Positions 1-8,609 are shown, counted from the stretch's first letter. The stretch is DNA of 33,072 nucleotides from Sulfurimonas sp. (GCA_026988235.1 JALSLQ010000059.1:1-33072); one strand, 5' to 3'. Made by a program: numbers and translations. Notes: generated by a model from the letters alone, not told the origin.

Positions 1-77
1 TGGCGCGGTGGATGGGGCTCGAACCCACGACCCCCTGCGTGACAGGCAGGTATTCTAACCAACTGAACTACCACCGC
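1..77 (-). tRNA. tRNA-Asp(GTC)
   Basis: Cloverleaf on minus strand: GCGGTGG acceptor, anticodon loop CTGTCAC, GGTTCGAGCC T-arm, encoded CCA. Confidence 0.95.
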
Positions 78-114
78 GCATATAATAAAAAAGTAATTTA
101 CAACACCAAATAAG

Positions 115-190
115 TGGCGACCCCTAAAGGATTTGAACCTCTGTTACTACCATGAAGTGATAGTGTCCTTGGCCACTAGACGAAAGGGTC
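115..190 (-). tRNA. tRNA-Glu(TTC)
   Basis: Minus-strand cloverleaf GACCCTT...CTATC-ACTTCAT-GGTAG...AGGGGTC-G-CCA. Confidence 0.93.
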
Positions 191-236
191 ACTTTCTTTC
201 ATAAACAAAAGGTTTGTAACTGTTTTTTTGATTTAG

Positions 237-295
237 TTGTGCTTAAGTTTTTAGTGAAGCGTACTAAAGTACATGAGCTAAAAATTTGAGTGCAA
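237..295. repeat. about 59-nt imperfect inverted repeat (copy A), GTACT-aa-AGTAC apex
   Basis: TTGTGCTTAAGTTTTTAG...CTAAAAATTTGAGTGCAA pair imperfectly; homologous to 658-717. Confidence 0.7.
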
Positions 296-306
296 ATAAA
301 CAAAAA

Positions 307-383
307 TGGTGGGCATTACAAGACTCGAACTTGTGACATCTACCTTGTAAGGGTAGCGCTCTACCAACTGAGCTAAACGCCCA
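307..383 (-). tRNA. tRNA-Val(TAC)
   Basis: Minus-strand cloverleaf TGGGCGT...CTACC-CTTACAA-GGTAG...ATGCCCA-CCA. Confidence 0.95.
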
Positions 384-398
384 TTTACTAAAAATAAA

Positions 399-475
399 TG
401 GCGCGGTGGATGGGGCTCGAACCCACGACCCCCTGCGTGACAGGCAGGTATTCTAACCAACTGAACTACCACCGC
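399..475 (-). tRNA. tRNA-Asp(GTC), second copy identical to 1-77
   Basis: Identical to first tRNA-Asp over 77 nt. Confidence 0.95.
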
Positions 476-532
476 AACCTAAAATTATGCTTTTTGCTTT
501 ACTCGGCGTTAGAACCTTTCACTCAATCGTCA

Positions 533-547
533 CATAGTATAACTATG
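533..547. repeat. small hairpin CATAGT-ata-ACTATG
   Basis: Perfect 6-bp stem in the tRNA spacer; same apex stem as the hairpin at 681-695. Confidence 0.5.
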
Positions 548-657
548 CTCCTCATTCACTCAAGAACCTGCCTTGATTAAAACAAAAATCAAGAATTTTA
601 TAAATAATTGTCACATTTTCTTTTTTAAAGTAAGAAAAAACTTGTTTTTTGCATTAG

Positions 658-717
658 TTGTGCTAAAATTTTTAACGAAGCATAGTAAAACTATGTGAGT
701 TGAAAATTTAAGTGCAA
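658..717. repeat. about 60-nt imperfect inverted repeat (copy B), CATAGT-aaa-ACTATG apex
   Basis: TTGTGCTAAAATTTTTAAC...GTTGAAAATTTAAGTGCAA pair imperfectly; homologous to 237-295. Confidence 0.7.
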
Positions 718-729
718 ATAATCAAAAAA

Positions 730-806
730 TGGTGGGCACTACTGGACTCGAACCAGTGACATCTACCTTGTAAGGGTAGCGCTCTACCAACTGAGCTAAG
801 CGCCCA
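730..806 (-). tRNA. tRNA-Val(TAC), variant copy
   Basis: Cloverleaf as for 307-383 with compensatory changes in the T-stem. Confidence 0.95.
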
Positions 807-818
807 TTTTTATATAAA

Positions 819-894
819 TGGTGTCCTGTGATGGATTCGAACCATCGGCCACATCATTAAAAGTGACGTGCTCTACCAGCTGAGCTAACAAGAC
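819..894 (-). tRNA. tRNA-Lys(TTT)
   Basis: Minus-strand cloverleaf GTCTTGT...CGTCA-CTTTTAA-TGATG...ACAGGAC-A-CCA. Confidence 0.95.
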
Positions 895-922
895 GATTGC
901 CTCTTATTCTTAAGAGGTCGAA

Positions 923-951
923 ATTATAGGCAAATAGCTTTTAATTGTCAA
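923..951 (-). promoter_or_regulatory. consensus sigma70-type promoter of the tRNA operon
   Basis: Minus strand TTGACA - 17 nt - TATAAT, just upstream of tRNA-Lys. Confidence 0.85.
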
Positions 952-968
952 GATATTTCGCGCTAAAT

Positions 969-2057
969 TTAAAAAAAAGTCTCTTTATCAAGTAAAAGCA
1001 ACATTTTTATTGCCATTAAGGCACTTTGGTCTTGCACATAGTTTCTGTCACCATGAAAATGCAAATGTTTTTCTACATGTAAAGTGTGACTTCTTGCACT
1101 TATGTAGACTGTTCCTACCGGTTTAAGTTCTGTCCCTCCAGTGTCACCGGCTATTCCGCTTATGGCAAGCGCATAATCTGCTCCGCTCACATTTAATGCA
1201 CCTTCACTCATTTCTCTCACAACTTCAGCACTTACTGCACCATTTTCTTCAAGTATACCATGATCAACTGCCAACCAATTTTCTTTTAAAGTATTTGAAT
1301 ATGTCACTAAACTACCATCTAGAATTTTCGATGCTCCGTTATGTTTAGTAAAATAATAACTCAACAATCCACCCGTACAACTCTCTGCAAAACTTACTTT
1401 TTTAGAACCATGTGAAAGCTTTTCTATAATGTATTCTATAATATTAGAGGAAGCTATAAGCTTTTTGGGCAACAGATTTTTTGAGGCATGAATAAACTTA
1501 GCAATATCTCCGTACTTATTACTAGTTACATCAATTCTAAGCCAGCCTTCTACTTCTTGCGTCACATCAAAGTTCACTTCATAAGTTTGTGCAATGGGCA
1601 TTAAAATAGTTATAATCGTAGATTTATCTTCTTCAAATACATGGACAGTCGCCCGTATCTCTTCATTTTTCAACAACAATTCTGGCATTTTTTGCCCTTC
1701 ATCCATCTGCACGACATTTATAACAGAGTCCTGATATTCTAAAAGATACGAACGCTCTGCAAACAAAGAAGCTTTTTGCGGTATAAGCATTCCCTCTTTT
1801 AAAATCTGATTATCACTCGTAGCCGTGCATATCACTTTTCCTACAGTTGAAAAGTTTTGTTTACATGTAACTAGAAGAAGTCGTTCGGAGCTGTTTAATT
1901 CTTGTTCAAGATAAAGAAAAAATGAGTTGTCACTGTCTTTAAAAGTGGTTATTTGGTCGATAAATCCGCTATTTTTTTCAATATTTCGTAAAATATACTC
2001 TTTTAATTGTCTATTGTAAACAAATTTATTGCCTATAAATATAAGATGCGTTTTCAT
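969..2057 (-). CDS. CinA C-terminal-family protein (nicotinamide-nucleotide amidohydrolase-like)
   Basis: C-terminal half VSFAESCTGGLLSYYFT...ALAISGIAGDTGGTELKPVGTVYI is characteristic of CinA; N-terminal half divergent. Confidence 0.85.
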   Translation of the reverse strand: MKTHLIFIGNKFVYNRQLKEYILRNIEKNSGFIDQITTFKDSDNSFFLYLEQELNSSERLLLVTCKQNFSTVGKVICTATSDNQILKEGMLIPQKASLFAERSYLLEYQDSVINVVQMDEGQKMPELLLKNEEIRATVHVFEEDKSTIITILMPIAQTYEVNFDVTQEVEGWLRIDVTSNKYGDIAKFIHASKNLLPKKLIASSNIIEYIIEKLSHGSKKVSFAESCTGGLLSYYFTKHNGASKILDGSLVTYSNTLKENWLAVDHGILEENGAVSAEVVREMSEGALNVSGADYALAISGIAGDTGGTELKPVGTVYISARSHTLHVEKHLHFHGDRNYVQDQSALMAIKMLLLLDKETFF

Positions 2058-2132
2058 ACTACATGTAACCTTATTTGAAGAATTTAATTTGGCTTATTAT
2101 AACACTTTATTAGCTTTTAAACACATAACAGA

Positions 2133-2138
2133 TATAAT
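2133..2138 (+). promoter_or_regulatory. putative -10 box (TATAAT) upstream of ileS
   Basis: TATAAT about 32 nt before the ileS ATG; no clear -35. Confidence 0.4.
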
Positions 2139-2169
2139 GCAACAATTATAATAATATTTTGGGGTACAA

Positions 2170-4938
2170 ATGGACTACAAAGACACACTACTTTTACCGA
2201 CAACAACATTTGCCATGCGAGGCAATTTAATAAACAACGAGCCTAAGCGTTATGCTGCATGGGATGAGAAAAAAGTTTATCATAAAATGAAGGCAAAGCG
2301 TGCTGGAGCCGAACATTTCACACTTCATGACGGTCCTCCATATGCGAACGGGCATATTCATATAGGACATGCGCTCAATAAAATTCTCAAAGATATTATC
2401 ATTAAAAACAATTATTTTAATGGGAAATCTGTTCGTTTTACTCCAGGTTGGGATTGTCATGGGCTTCCAATCGAGCAACAGGTTGAAAAAAAGCTTGGCG
2501 GAAAAAAGAAAAAAGAACAGTTAGAGACTGCCCAAATTCGTAAGCTTTGTCGAGAACACGCAGCAAAATTTGTAGATATTCAAAGAGATGAATTTAAAAC
2601 GCTTGGAATTATTGCCGATTGGGAAAAACCGTATGTGACTATGGATTACAAATTTGAAGCAAATATTTTTAGAACACTGTGTAGTGTTGCAAAAAAAGGG
2701 CTTTTGATTGAGCGTAGCAAACCTGTGTTTTGGTCATGGGCTGAGAGAACCGCACTCGCAGAAGCGGAAGTTGAATATGAGGACAAAGAAGACTACTCTA
2801 TTTTCGTTGCTTTTGAGCTTGATGATGCCTCAAAAGAAAAGCTCGGACTTGCCAAAGAAACAAAAGCGGCGCCTGTTATCTGGACGACAACACCATGGAC
2901 TATTCCGGCGAACACCGGTATTTCTTTGAATCCTGAAGAAGAATATGTCCTGACAACAGACGGTTATATTGTCGCAAAAAAACTCTTTAACACTTTAGTT
3001 GATGACGGTATAGTTAGTGGAACTGTCGCAAAAACCTTTGATGCAACTGCATTTGAAAATTTAAACGCGCTTAATCCACTTAATGGCAGACCTTCTCGTA
3101 TGGTTTTAGGTGAGCATGTTTTAGTCGATAACGGGACGGGATGTGTACATACTGCTCCCGGGCATGGTGAAGATGATTACCGTGTCGGTTTAAAATATGA
3201 CTTGGAAGTTGTTATGCCAGTTGACGAGACCGGATGTTATGACACTACAATTGTGCGTGATGCTTTAATTCCAAATGCAGAGGATTTTGTCGGACGTCAC
3301 ATCTTTAAATCAAATGAAGATATAGTGGAGTTACTGGGTGAAAGCGTGTTACATGTAAGTAAGTTTATGCACTCATATCCACACTGCTGGAGAAGTCATA
3401 CACCGCTGATTTATCGTGCAACAAAGCAGTGGTTTATTGCAGTCGATGAAAAACCAAAAGGGCAAGATGAAACACTGAGAAATATTGCCCTTGATGAGAT
3501 AGAAAAAACACTTTTCGTACCGCAAACCGGAAAAAATCGCTTAACTTCTATGGTAGCAAACCGACCTGACTGGTGTATTTCTCGTCAGCGTGACTGGGGT
3601 GTGCCTATCGCATTTTTTCGAGTCAAAGAAACCGGTGAAGTTTTACTTGATGAAAAAGTGCTTAACTTTACGGCAATGATTTTTGAAATGCAGGGAAGCG
3701 ATGCTTGGTACTCTATGGACATAGCACAGCTTCTCTACCCAGGAAGCGGTTACAAAGCAGAAGAGCTTGAAAAAGTAACAGATATCTTAGATGTCTGGTT
3801 TGACTCAGGTTCTACTTGGAATTCAGTACTGAAATCCCGTAATTATGATGCCGGAGATTATCCTGCTGACTTGTATGTAGAAGGATCTGACCAACATCGC
3901 GGCTGGTTCCAGTCATCTCTGTTTTTATCATCCGCAGTTGAGCATAAAGCACCTTACAAAGGTGTGCTAACTCACGGTTTCACAGTGGATGAAAAAGGTG
4001 AGAAAATGTCTAAGTCAAAAGGCAATGTTATCGCCCCTGAGAAAGTTTTAAAAGAGTATGGCAGTGAAATCCTTCGTTTATGGGTGGCATCATCCGATTA
4101 TCAAGGTGATTTGAAAATTTCTCAAGGAATTTTAAAACAGACTTCTGAAAACTATAGAAAACTACGAAATACCTTTAGAATTATGCTTGCAAACATCAAT
4201 GATTTAGAGAGTCTGACACCGTATGCAGAGATGGGTGATTTGGATCAATGGATATTACATGTAACACAAACCACATTGGATGAAGTACATAAACAGTTTA
4301 GCGAATATAACTTTGTAAACGGTATGAGTACGCTCAACAACTTCATTGTCAATGAACTCAGCGGTATGTATATAGATATGACAAAAGACAACCTTTATTG
4401 TAACGCAAAAGAGAGCCAAAGAAGACGAGCAAGCCAAAGTGCCATGGCAATCATTACAAAAACACTGCTTTTAATTATGGCTCCTATCATTACTTATACT
4501 GCTGATGAAATTGTAGAAAATGCACCTGCCATCATCAAAGGTGATGCCGAAGATATTTTTGATATGACTTATGAAAAAATTGAACCCGTTACCGTGCCTT
4601 TTGATGCAGAGTATATGGTAAAAGCACGGGAAGGCTTCGGCGCAGAAGTTGATAAACTCAAAAAAGAAAAAATTATCAAAAATACACTCGAACTTGTCAT
4701 TTATACAGAATCTAAAACAACATTAGAGATGGACAGAGTCGATGCTGAAGACTGGTTTGTCGTTTCAGGTATACTTGAAGACAAACCTGAAGAAGAAATC
4801 ATCGGAAGTTTCAAAGTCGATGAGGATACTTTCTCCATTGCAAAAGCAAGTAAATATAAATGTCCTAGATGTTGGAAATACCAAGCTGAAACAGAGGATT
4901 GTCTTTGTACCAGATGCGAGAGTGTTATAAATGCCTGA
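2170..4938 (+). CDS. ileS: isoleucyl-tRNA synthetase
   Basis: HIGH-type motif (GHIHIGHALNKILKD), KMSKS (EKMSKSKGNV), C-terminal zinc motif CPRCWKYQ...CTRC. Confidence 0.97.
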   Translation: MDYKDTLLLPTTTFAMRGNLINNEPKRYAAWDEKKVYHKMKAKRAGAEHFTLHDGPPYANGHIHIGHALNKILKDIIIKNNYFNGKSVRFTPGWDCHGLPIEQQVEKKLGGKKKKEQLETAQIRKLCREHAAKFVDIQRDEFKTLGIIADWEKPYVTMDYKFEANIFRTLCSVAKKGLLIERSKPVFWSWAERTALAEAEVEYEDKEDYSIFVAFELDDASKEKLGLAKETKAAPVIWTTTPWTIPANTGISLNPEEEYVLTTDGYIVAKKLFNTLVDDGIVSGTVAKTFDATAFENLNALNPLNGRPSRMVLGEHVLVDNGTGCVHTAPGHGEDDYRVGLKYDLEVVMPVDETGCYDTTIVRDALIPNAEDFVGRHIFKSNEDIVELLGESVLHVSKFMHSYPHCWRSHTPLIYRATKQWFIAVDEKPKGQDETLRNIALDEIEKTLFVPQTGKNRLTSMVANRPDWCISRQRDWGVPIAFFRVKETGEVLLDEKVLNFTAMIFEMQGSDAWYSMDIAQLLYPGSGYKAEELEKVTDILDVWFDSGSTWNSVLKSRNYDAGDYPADLYVEGSDQHRGWFQSSLFLSSAVEHKAPYKGVLTHGFTVDEKGEKMSKSKGNVIAPEKVLKEYGSEILRLWVASSDYQGDLKISQGILKQTSENYRKLRNTFRIMLANINDLESLTPYAEMGDLDQWILHVTQTTLDEVHKQFSEYNFVNGMSTLNNFIVNELSGMYIDMTKDNLYCNAKESQRRRASQSAMAIITKTLLLIMAPIITYTADEIVENAPAIIKGDAEDIFDMTYEKIEPVTVPFDAEYMVKAREGFGAEVDKLKKEKIIKNTLELVIYTESKTTLEMDRVDAEDWFVVSGILEDKPEEEIIGSFKVDEDTFSIAKASKYKCPRCWKYQAETEDCLCTRCESVINA

Positions 4939-5050
4939 TTTTTCACACCCTGTTACTGCTCTATTTATCGGAATGACTATCGCTATGATATTTATAGTTA
5001 TTGGAATTGGGATTGCACTTGTTAAAATTGGCAAAAAGTCTAAAAAATAA
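4931..5050 (+). CDS. 39-aa single-TM small membrane protein, overlaps end of ileS
   Basis: ATG overlaps ileS stop region; MPDFSHPVTALFIGMTIAMIFIVIGIGIALVKIGKKSKK*, a hydrophobic helix followed by a basic tail; below the cutoff of the supplied ORF track. Confidence 0.65.
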   Translation: MPDFSHPVTALFIGMTIAMIFIVIGIGIALVKIGKKSKK

Positions 5051-5088
5051 TTTATCTTTTTAATAAGTGCCTGACCAGAATAAAAAGG

Positions 5089-5121
5089 GTACTCTACATT
5101 TAAGAAAATGTAAAAAAGTAC
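5089..5121. promoter_or_regulatory. nested inverted repeat upstream of the methyltransferase operon
   Basis: GTAC-TC-TACATTT-AAGA-AAATGTA-AAAAA-GTAC, perfect 7-bp core arms. Confidence 0.4.
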
Positions 5122-5139
5122 AATACAAGGAAATATATA

Positions 5140-6204
5140 TTGCGAGTATTAGATTTATTTTCAGGTTGTGGTGGCTTTTCATATGGATTTCAAGAAGCAG
5201 GATTTGAAATTGTTTTAGGTATAGACAATGTTGATATTGCGTTAAAAACATTCAAGTATAATCATAATAATTCTCATACAAAAAATATTGATTTATCAAA
5301 AATAGACAATTTACAGGAAATCGTAAACTTTTTAGACAACAAAGGTGGAGTAGATGTAATCATCGCGGGACCACCTTGCCAAGGCTTCTCACTTACTGGT
5401 TCGAGAAAAGAGGACGATGAAAGGAATAAACTTTTTTACTCTGTTTTTGAAATTGCACAAATGTTAAAAGAAAGACCAAAAGCATTAATTATAGAGAATG
5501 TTCCTGGTCTAGCAACACTTTACAAAGGAAAAGCAAAAGAAGAAATTGAAAGAAACTTCAAAGAAAATAACTACACAAATCAATCTAAAATTCTCTTTGC
5601 TCCCAATTATGGTATTCCACAAATTAGAAAAAGACTATTTTTTGTAGGTTTAGATGCACCTTATGGTAACTTTAAATTTCCTGATGAAATTTTAAACAAA
5701 GATGAATATATAACTTGCGAACAAGCAATTTCTGACTTGCCTTCATTAAAAAATACTCTAGGGGATGAAAATATAGATTATATTTGTAAACCAACTTCAG
5801 ACTATCAAATAAAAATGAGATTAAATTCAAAAAAAATAAACAACCATGTAGGAACACAGCATACAGACTTGGTAAAAAGTGTAATTGCACAAGTTCCTGA
5901 AGGTGGAAATCACAAAGATTTACCAATGGGTGTAGGTGATAGCAGGAAATTTAATGAAGCTTGGACTAGATATCACAGTCAAAAACCTGCTAAAACTATT
6001 GATACAGGACATAGAAACCATTTTCATTATAAATATAATAGAGTACCTACTGTAAGAGAGAATGCAAGACTACAAAGTTTTCCAGATAGTTTTCAATTTT
6101 TAGGAACAAAAACCCAACAATATAGACAGGTTGGGAATGCTGTTCCCCCGATGCTTGGTTTCCATATAGCAAAACAACTAAAAAAGATTTTAGAAAATGA
6201 ATAA
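5140..6204 (+). CDS. DNA (cytosine-5)-methyltransferase 1 (Dcm family)
   Basis: Motifs LDLFSGCGGFS, GPPCQGFS, ENV, QIRKRLFFVG, RENARLQSFPD, QVGNAVPP; TTG start with upstream AAGGA. Confidence 0.93.
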   Translation: MRVLDLFSGCGGFSYGFQEAGFEIVLGIDNVDIALKTFKYNHNNSHTKNIDLSKIDNLQEIVNFLDNKGGVDVIIAGPPCQGFSLTGSRKEDDERNKLFYSVFEIAQMLKERPKALIIENVPGLATLYKGKAKEEIERNFKENNYTNQSKILFAPNYGIPQIRKRLFFVGLDAPYGNFKFPDEILNKDEYITCEQAISDLPSLKNTLGDENIDYICKPTSDYQIKMRLNSKKINNHVGTQHTDLVKSVIAQVPEGGNHKDLPMGVGDSRKFNEAWTRYHSQKPAKTIDTGHRNHFHYKYNRVPTVRENARLQSFPDSFQFLGTKTQQYRQVGNAVPPMLGFHIAKQLKKILENE

Positions 6205-7435
6205 ATATAGCTATATAGATTTATTTGCTGGTTGTGGTGGTCTAACCGATGGTTTTGAACAAACAAATATGTTTAAACCTTATGCTTTTGTTGAATGGGA
6301 TAAAAATGCAAGTAATACATTGAGAAATAGACTTGCTACTAAATGGAAGATTGATTCAGTTGATAAGAAAGTCATGCATTTCGATATTCAAAGAATGGAT
6401 GAATTACTTAATGGTTACAAAGATGATAGTGAATTTGGAAGTCATTGTGGACTTAAAAAGCTAGTTGGCAATGCAAATATAGATGTCATAATTGGCGGTC
6501 CACCATGTCAGGCATACTCAATTGCAGGTAGAGTTCAAGATAAGAATAATATGCAGTGTGATTATAGAAACTATCTATTTGAAAGTTATTTAAAAGTAGT
6601 TCAAGAGTTTCAACCAAAGCTTTTTGTATTTGAAAATGTACAAGGAATATTAAGTGCGAAACCCGATGGTACATATATTATTGACAAAATTATTGAAGAT
6701 TTTGACAAAGCAGGATATGTTATTTCTAAAGAACTAAAAAAAATGGCTTTACTTGATTCTTCTGATTATGGAGTTCCCCAAATAAGAAAAAGATTAATTA
6801 TTATTGGTATTAAGAAAAATGCGACTACTACAAATCCTACTAATATTTTACATGATTTTTATAATAATATTTTACAAAATCATAAAGTTAAGACTAAAAT
6901 TACTGTTAAAGATGCAATATCTGATTTAGACCCCTTATACCCTTTATCTAGTAAAGAACAAATAAATAGAAAAATGTCACATTCAAAAGGTTCTATAATA
7001 AAAAACCATATTCCTAGGTTCCATAGTCAAAGAGATATTGAAATATTTCGTGAACTAGCTTTAGATGTAGCTAATGGATCAAAAAAATATCCTGATACGG
7101 AATCATTAAAAAAATTATATTATGAAAAAACTGGCAAAAAATCATCATTTCATAAATATAATGTATTAGCTTTTGATAGACAAAGTAATACTATCCCTGC
7201 TCATTTGCATAAAGATGGGTTAAGACATATTCATCCAGATTATATGCAAGGAAGAACTATAACTCCTCGTGAGGCTGCAAGACTACAAACATTTGATGAT
7301 GATTTTGAATTTTTAGGCAGCATGGGTGCATCTTATAAAATGATAGGTAATGCTGTCCCTCCTTTATTGGCACAAAAAGTTGCTTTATCTATTGATTATC
7401 TATTGGAAAAATATTTTATTAAAAAGAGAGAATAA
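6197..7435 (+). CDS. DNA (cytosine-5)-methyltransferase 2 (Dcm family)
   Basis: Motifs IDLFAGCGGL, GGPPCQAYS, FENV, VPQIRKRL, REAARLQTF, MIGNAVPP; start overlaps the previous stop by 8 bp. Confidence 0.93.
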   Translation: MNKYSYIDLFAGCGGLTDGFEQTNMFKPYAFVEWDKNASNTLRNRLATKWKIDSVDKKVMHFDIQRMDELLNGYKDDSEFGSHCGLKKLVGNANIDVIIGGPPCQAYSIAGRVQDKNNMQCDYRNYLFESYLKVVQEFQPKLFVFENVQGILSAKPDGTYIIDKIIEDFDKAGYVISKELKKMALLDSSDYGVPQIRKRLIIIGIKKNATTTNPTNILHDFYNNILQNHKVKTKITVKDAISDLDPLYPLSSKEQINRKMSHSKGSIIKNHIPRFHSQRDIEIFRELALDVANGSKKYPDTESLKKLYYEKTGKKSSFHKYNVLAFDRQSNTIPAHLHKDGLRHIHPDYMQGRTITPREAARLQTFDDDFEFLGSMGASYKMIGNAVPPLLAQKVALSIDYLLEKYFIKKRE

Positions 7436-7436
7436 T

Positions 7437-8474
7437 ATGCAAGTTAATCAAGTATATATTCATAAGTGCTATGCAAATGAATTAGGATATAGGTCAGGTA
7501 TACCAAAAAAAGCGGGGAGATTTCTGTTTATAAATAAAGAAACAGCATCATTTTTTCCTCATTTAAGTAAACTAGAATTAAATGATAATGTCTTAATAAA
7601 TATAGTTGATCAATCTAATAAAATTGTAGTGAGTAACTATGTTTATCATAATAGCAAAACTGCAACTAATAATCAAAAAGAAACTAGAGATGAATATAGA
7701 CTATATATTCCAAGTGTAATAGATAAAGATAAAAATTTATTTCAACCAGATGACATTCTCACTTTTAGTAAATATAACATTTCAGATGAAATTTTTTATA
7801 AACTTCATCTTTTTTCTAAGCATGATAATTCTATTCAATATCAATATCTTCTTTCACTACTCCATGATGCAAAAAAAAGAGTGAAGGAAGTTAATCACTT
7901 ATTAGTTAAATTAAATACTTTGAAATTTTTAAAAAAAGATCTTGATATTGCTTCAGAAGAAAAAATTCTTCCGACCGAAACAATAGAGATAATGCTAAAA
8001 AATCAACAAAATAATTTTGACAACCTTGAACAGATTGCGAAAGAAGATAAAAAAGTTCCAAAAGATGAAACAGGATTAATTAAAAGTAATAATTTTAGAG
8101 ATATAGTGTTGTTTGCTTACATGGGGAAATGTGCCATAACCAGAGAATCAATCACATATAATACATTATCAAATTTAGAAGCTGCTCACATCATGCCTCA
8201 ATCACATAATGGACCAGATGCTATTCCAAATGGTATGGCTTTAAGTAGAGATTTACATTGGGCATTTGATAAAGGATTCTTTACTATTGAATATAGCTCT
8301 GGTGACTATACAGTAAATGTACATGAAAATGTAAAACAAAATAAAATTATGAAAAGAATAGATGGTCAAAAAATTTTTACTCCTAGTGATCCAAGATTTA
8401 GACTTCATATAAACGCATTGAGTTATCATAAAAAATATATTTTTGGAACATTTAAGCAAATAAGATCTAAATAG
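7437..8474 (+). CDS. HNH-family restriction endonuclease (345 aa from ATG 7437)
   Basis: C-terminal GKCAITRE...LEAAHIMPQSHNGPDAIPNGMALSRDLHWAFDKGFFTI, typical HNH nuclease; ATG one nt after the MTase 2 stop, so the 7350 start in the track is unlikely. Confidence 0.85.
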   Translation: MQVNQVYIHKCYANELGYRSGIPKKAGRFLFINKETASFFPHLSKLELNDNVLINIVDQSNKIVVSNYVYHNSKTATNNQKETRDEYRLYIPSVIDKDKNLFQPDDILTFSKYNISDEIFYKLHLFSKHDNSIQYQYLLSLLHDAKKRVKEVNHLLVKLNTLKFLKKDLDIASEEKILPTETIEIMLKNQQNNFDNLEQIAKEDKKVPKDETGLIKSNNFRDIVLFAYMGKCAITRESITYNTLSNLEAAHIMPQSHNGPDAIPNGMALSRDLHWAFDKGFFTIEYSSGDYTVNVHENVKQNKIMKRIDGQKIFTPSDPRFRLHINALSYHKKYIFGTFKQIRSK

Positions 8475-8571
8475 ACTTGTTTATTGCAATTAATGAAAAT
8501 AACAAAATATTAAGAATGTGGACACATTGGGAAGGGCAATATTATAAAAGAAAAGAATAAACACATTTCGC

Positions 8572-8577
8572 TATAAT
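8572..8577 (+). promoter_or_regulatory. putative -10 box (TATAAT) upstream of gatA
   Basis: TATAAT 33 nt before the likely gatA start. Confidence 0.45.
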
Positions 8578-8609
8578 ACAACTAATATTTTATGAAGATA
8601 GGAACAGTA

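Noticed and set aside
278-580. ORFs 278-472 (-) and 398-580 (+)
   Set aside because: They run through tRNA genes; spurious translations.
2227-2478. Antisense ORFs within ileS, guaB, atp genes and obg (for example 2227-2478, 11208-11525, 25572-25859)
   Set aside because: They lie opposite strongly recognisable conserved genes and show no domain character.
7350-7436. Upstream extension of the HNH ORF from ATG 7350
   Set aside because: Overlaps the MTase 2 C-terminus with low-complexity sequence; ATG 7437 fits the operon layout better.
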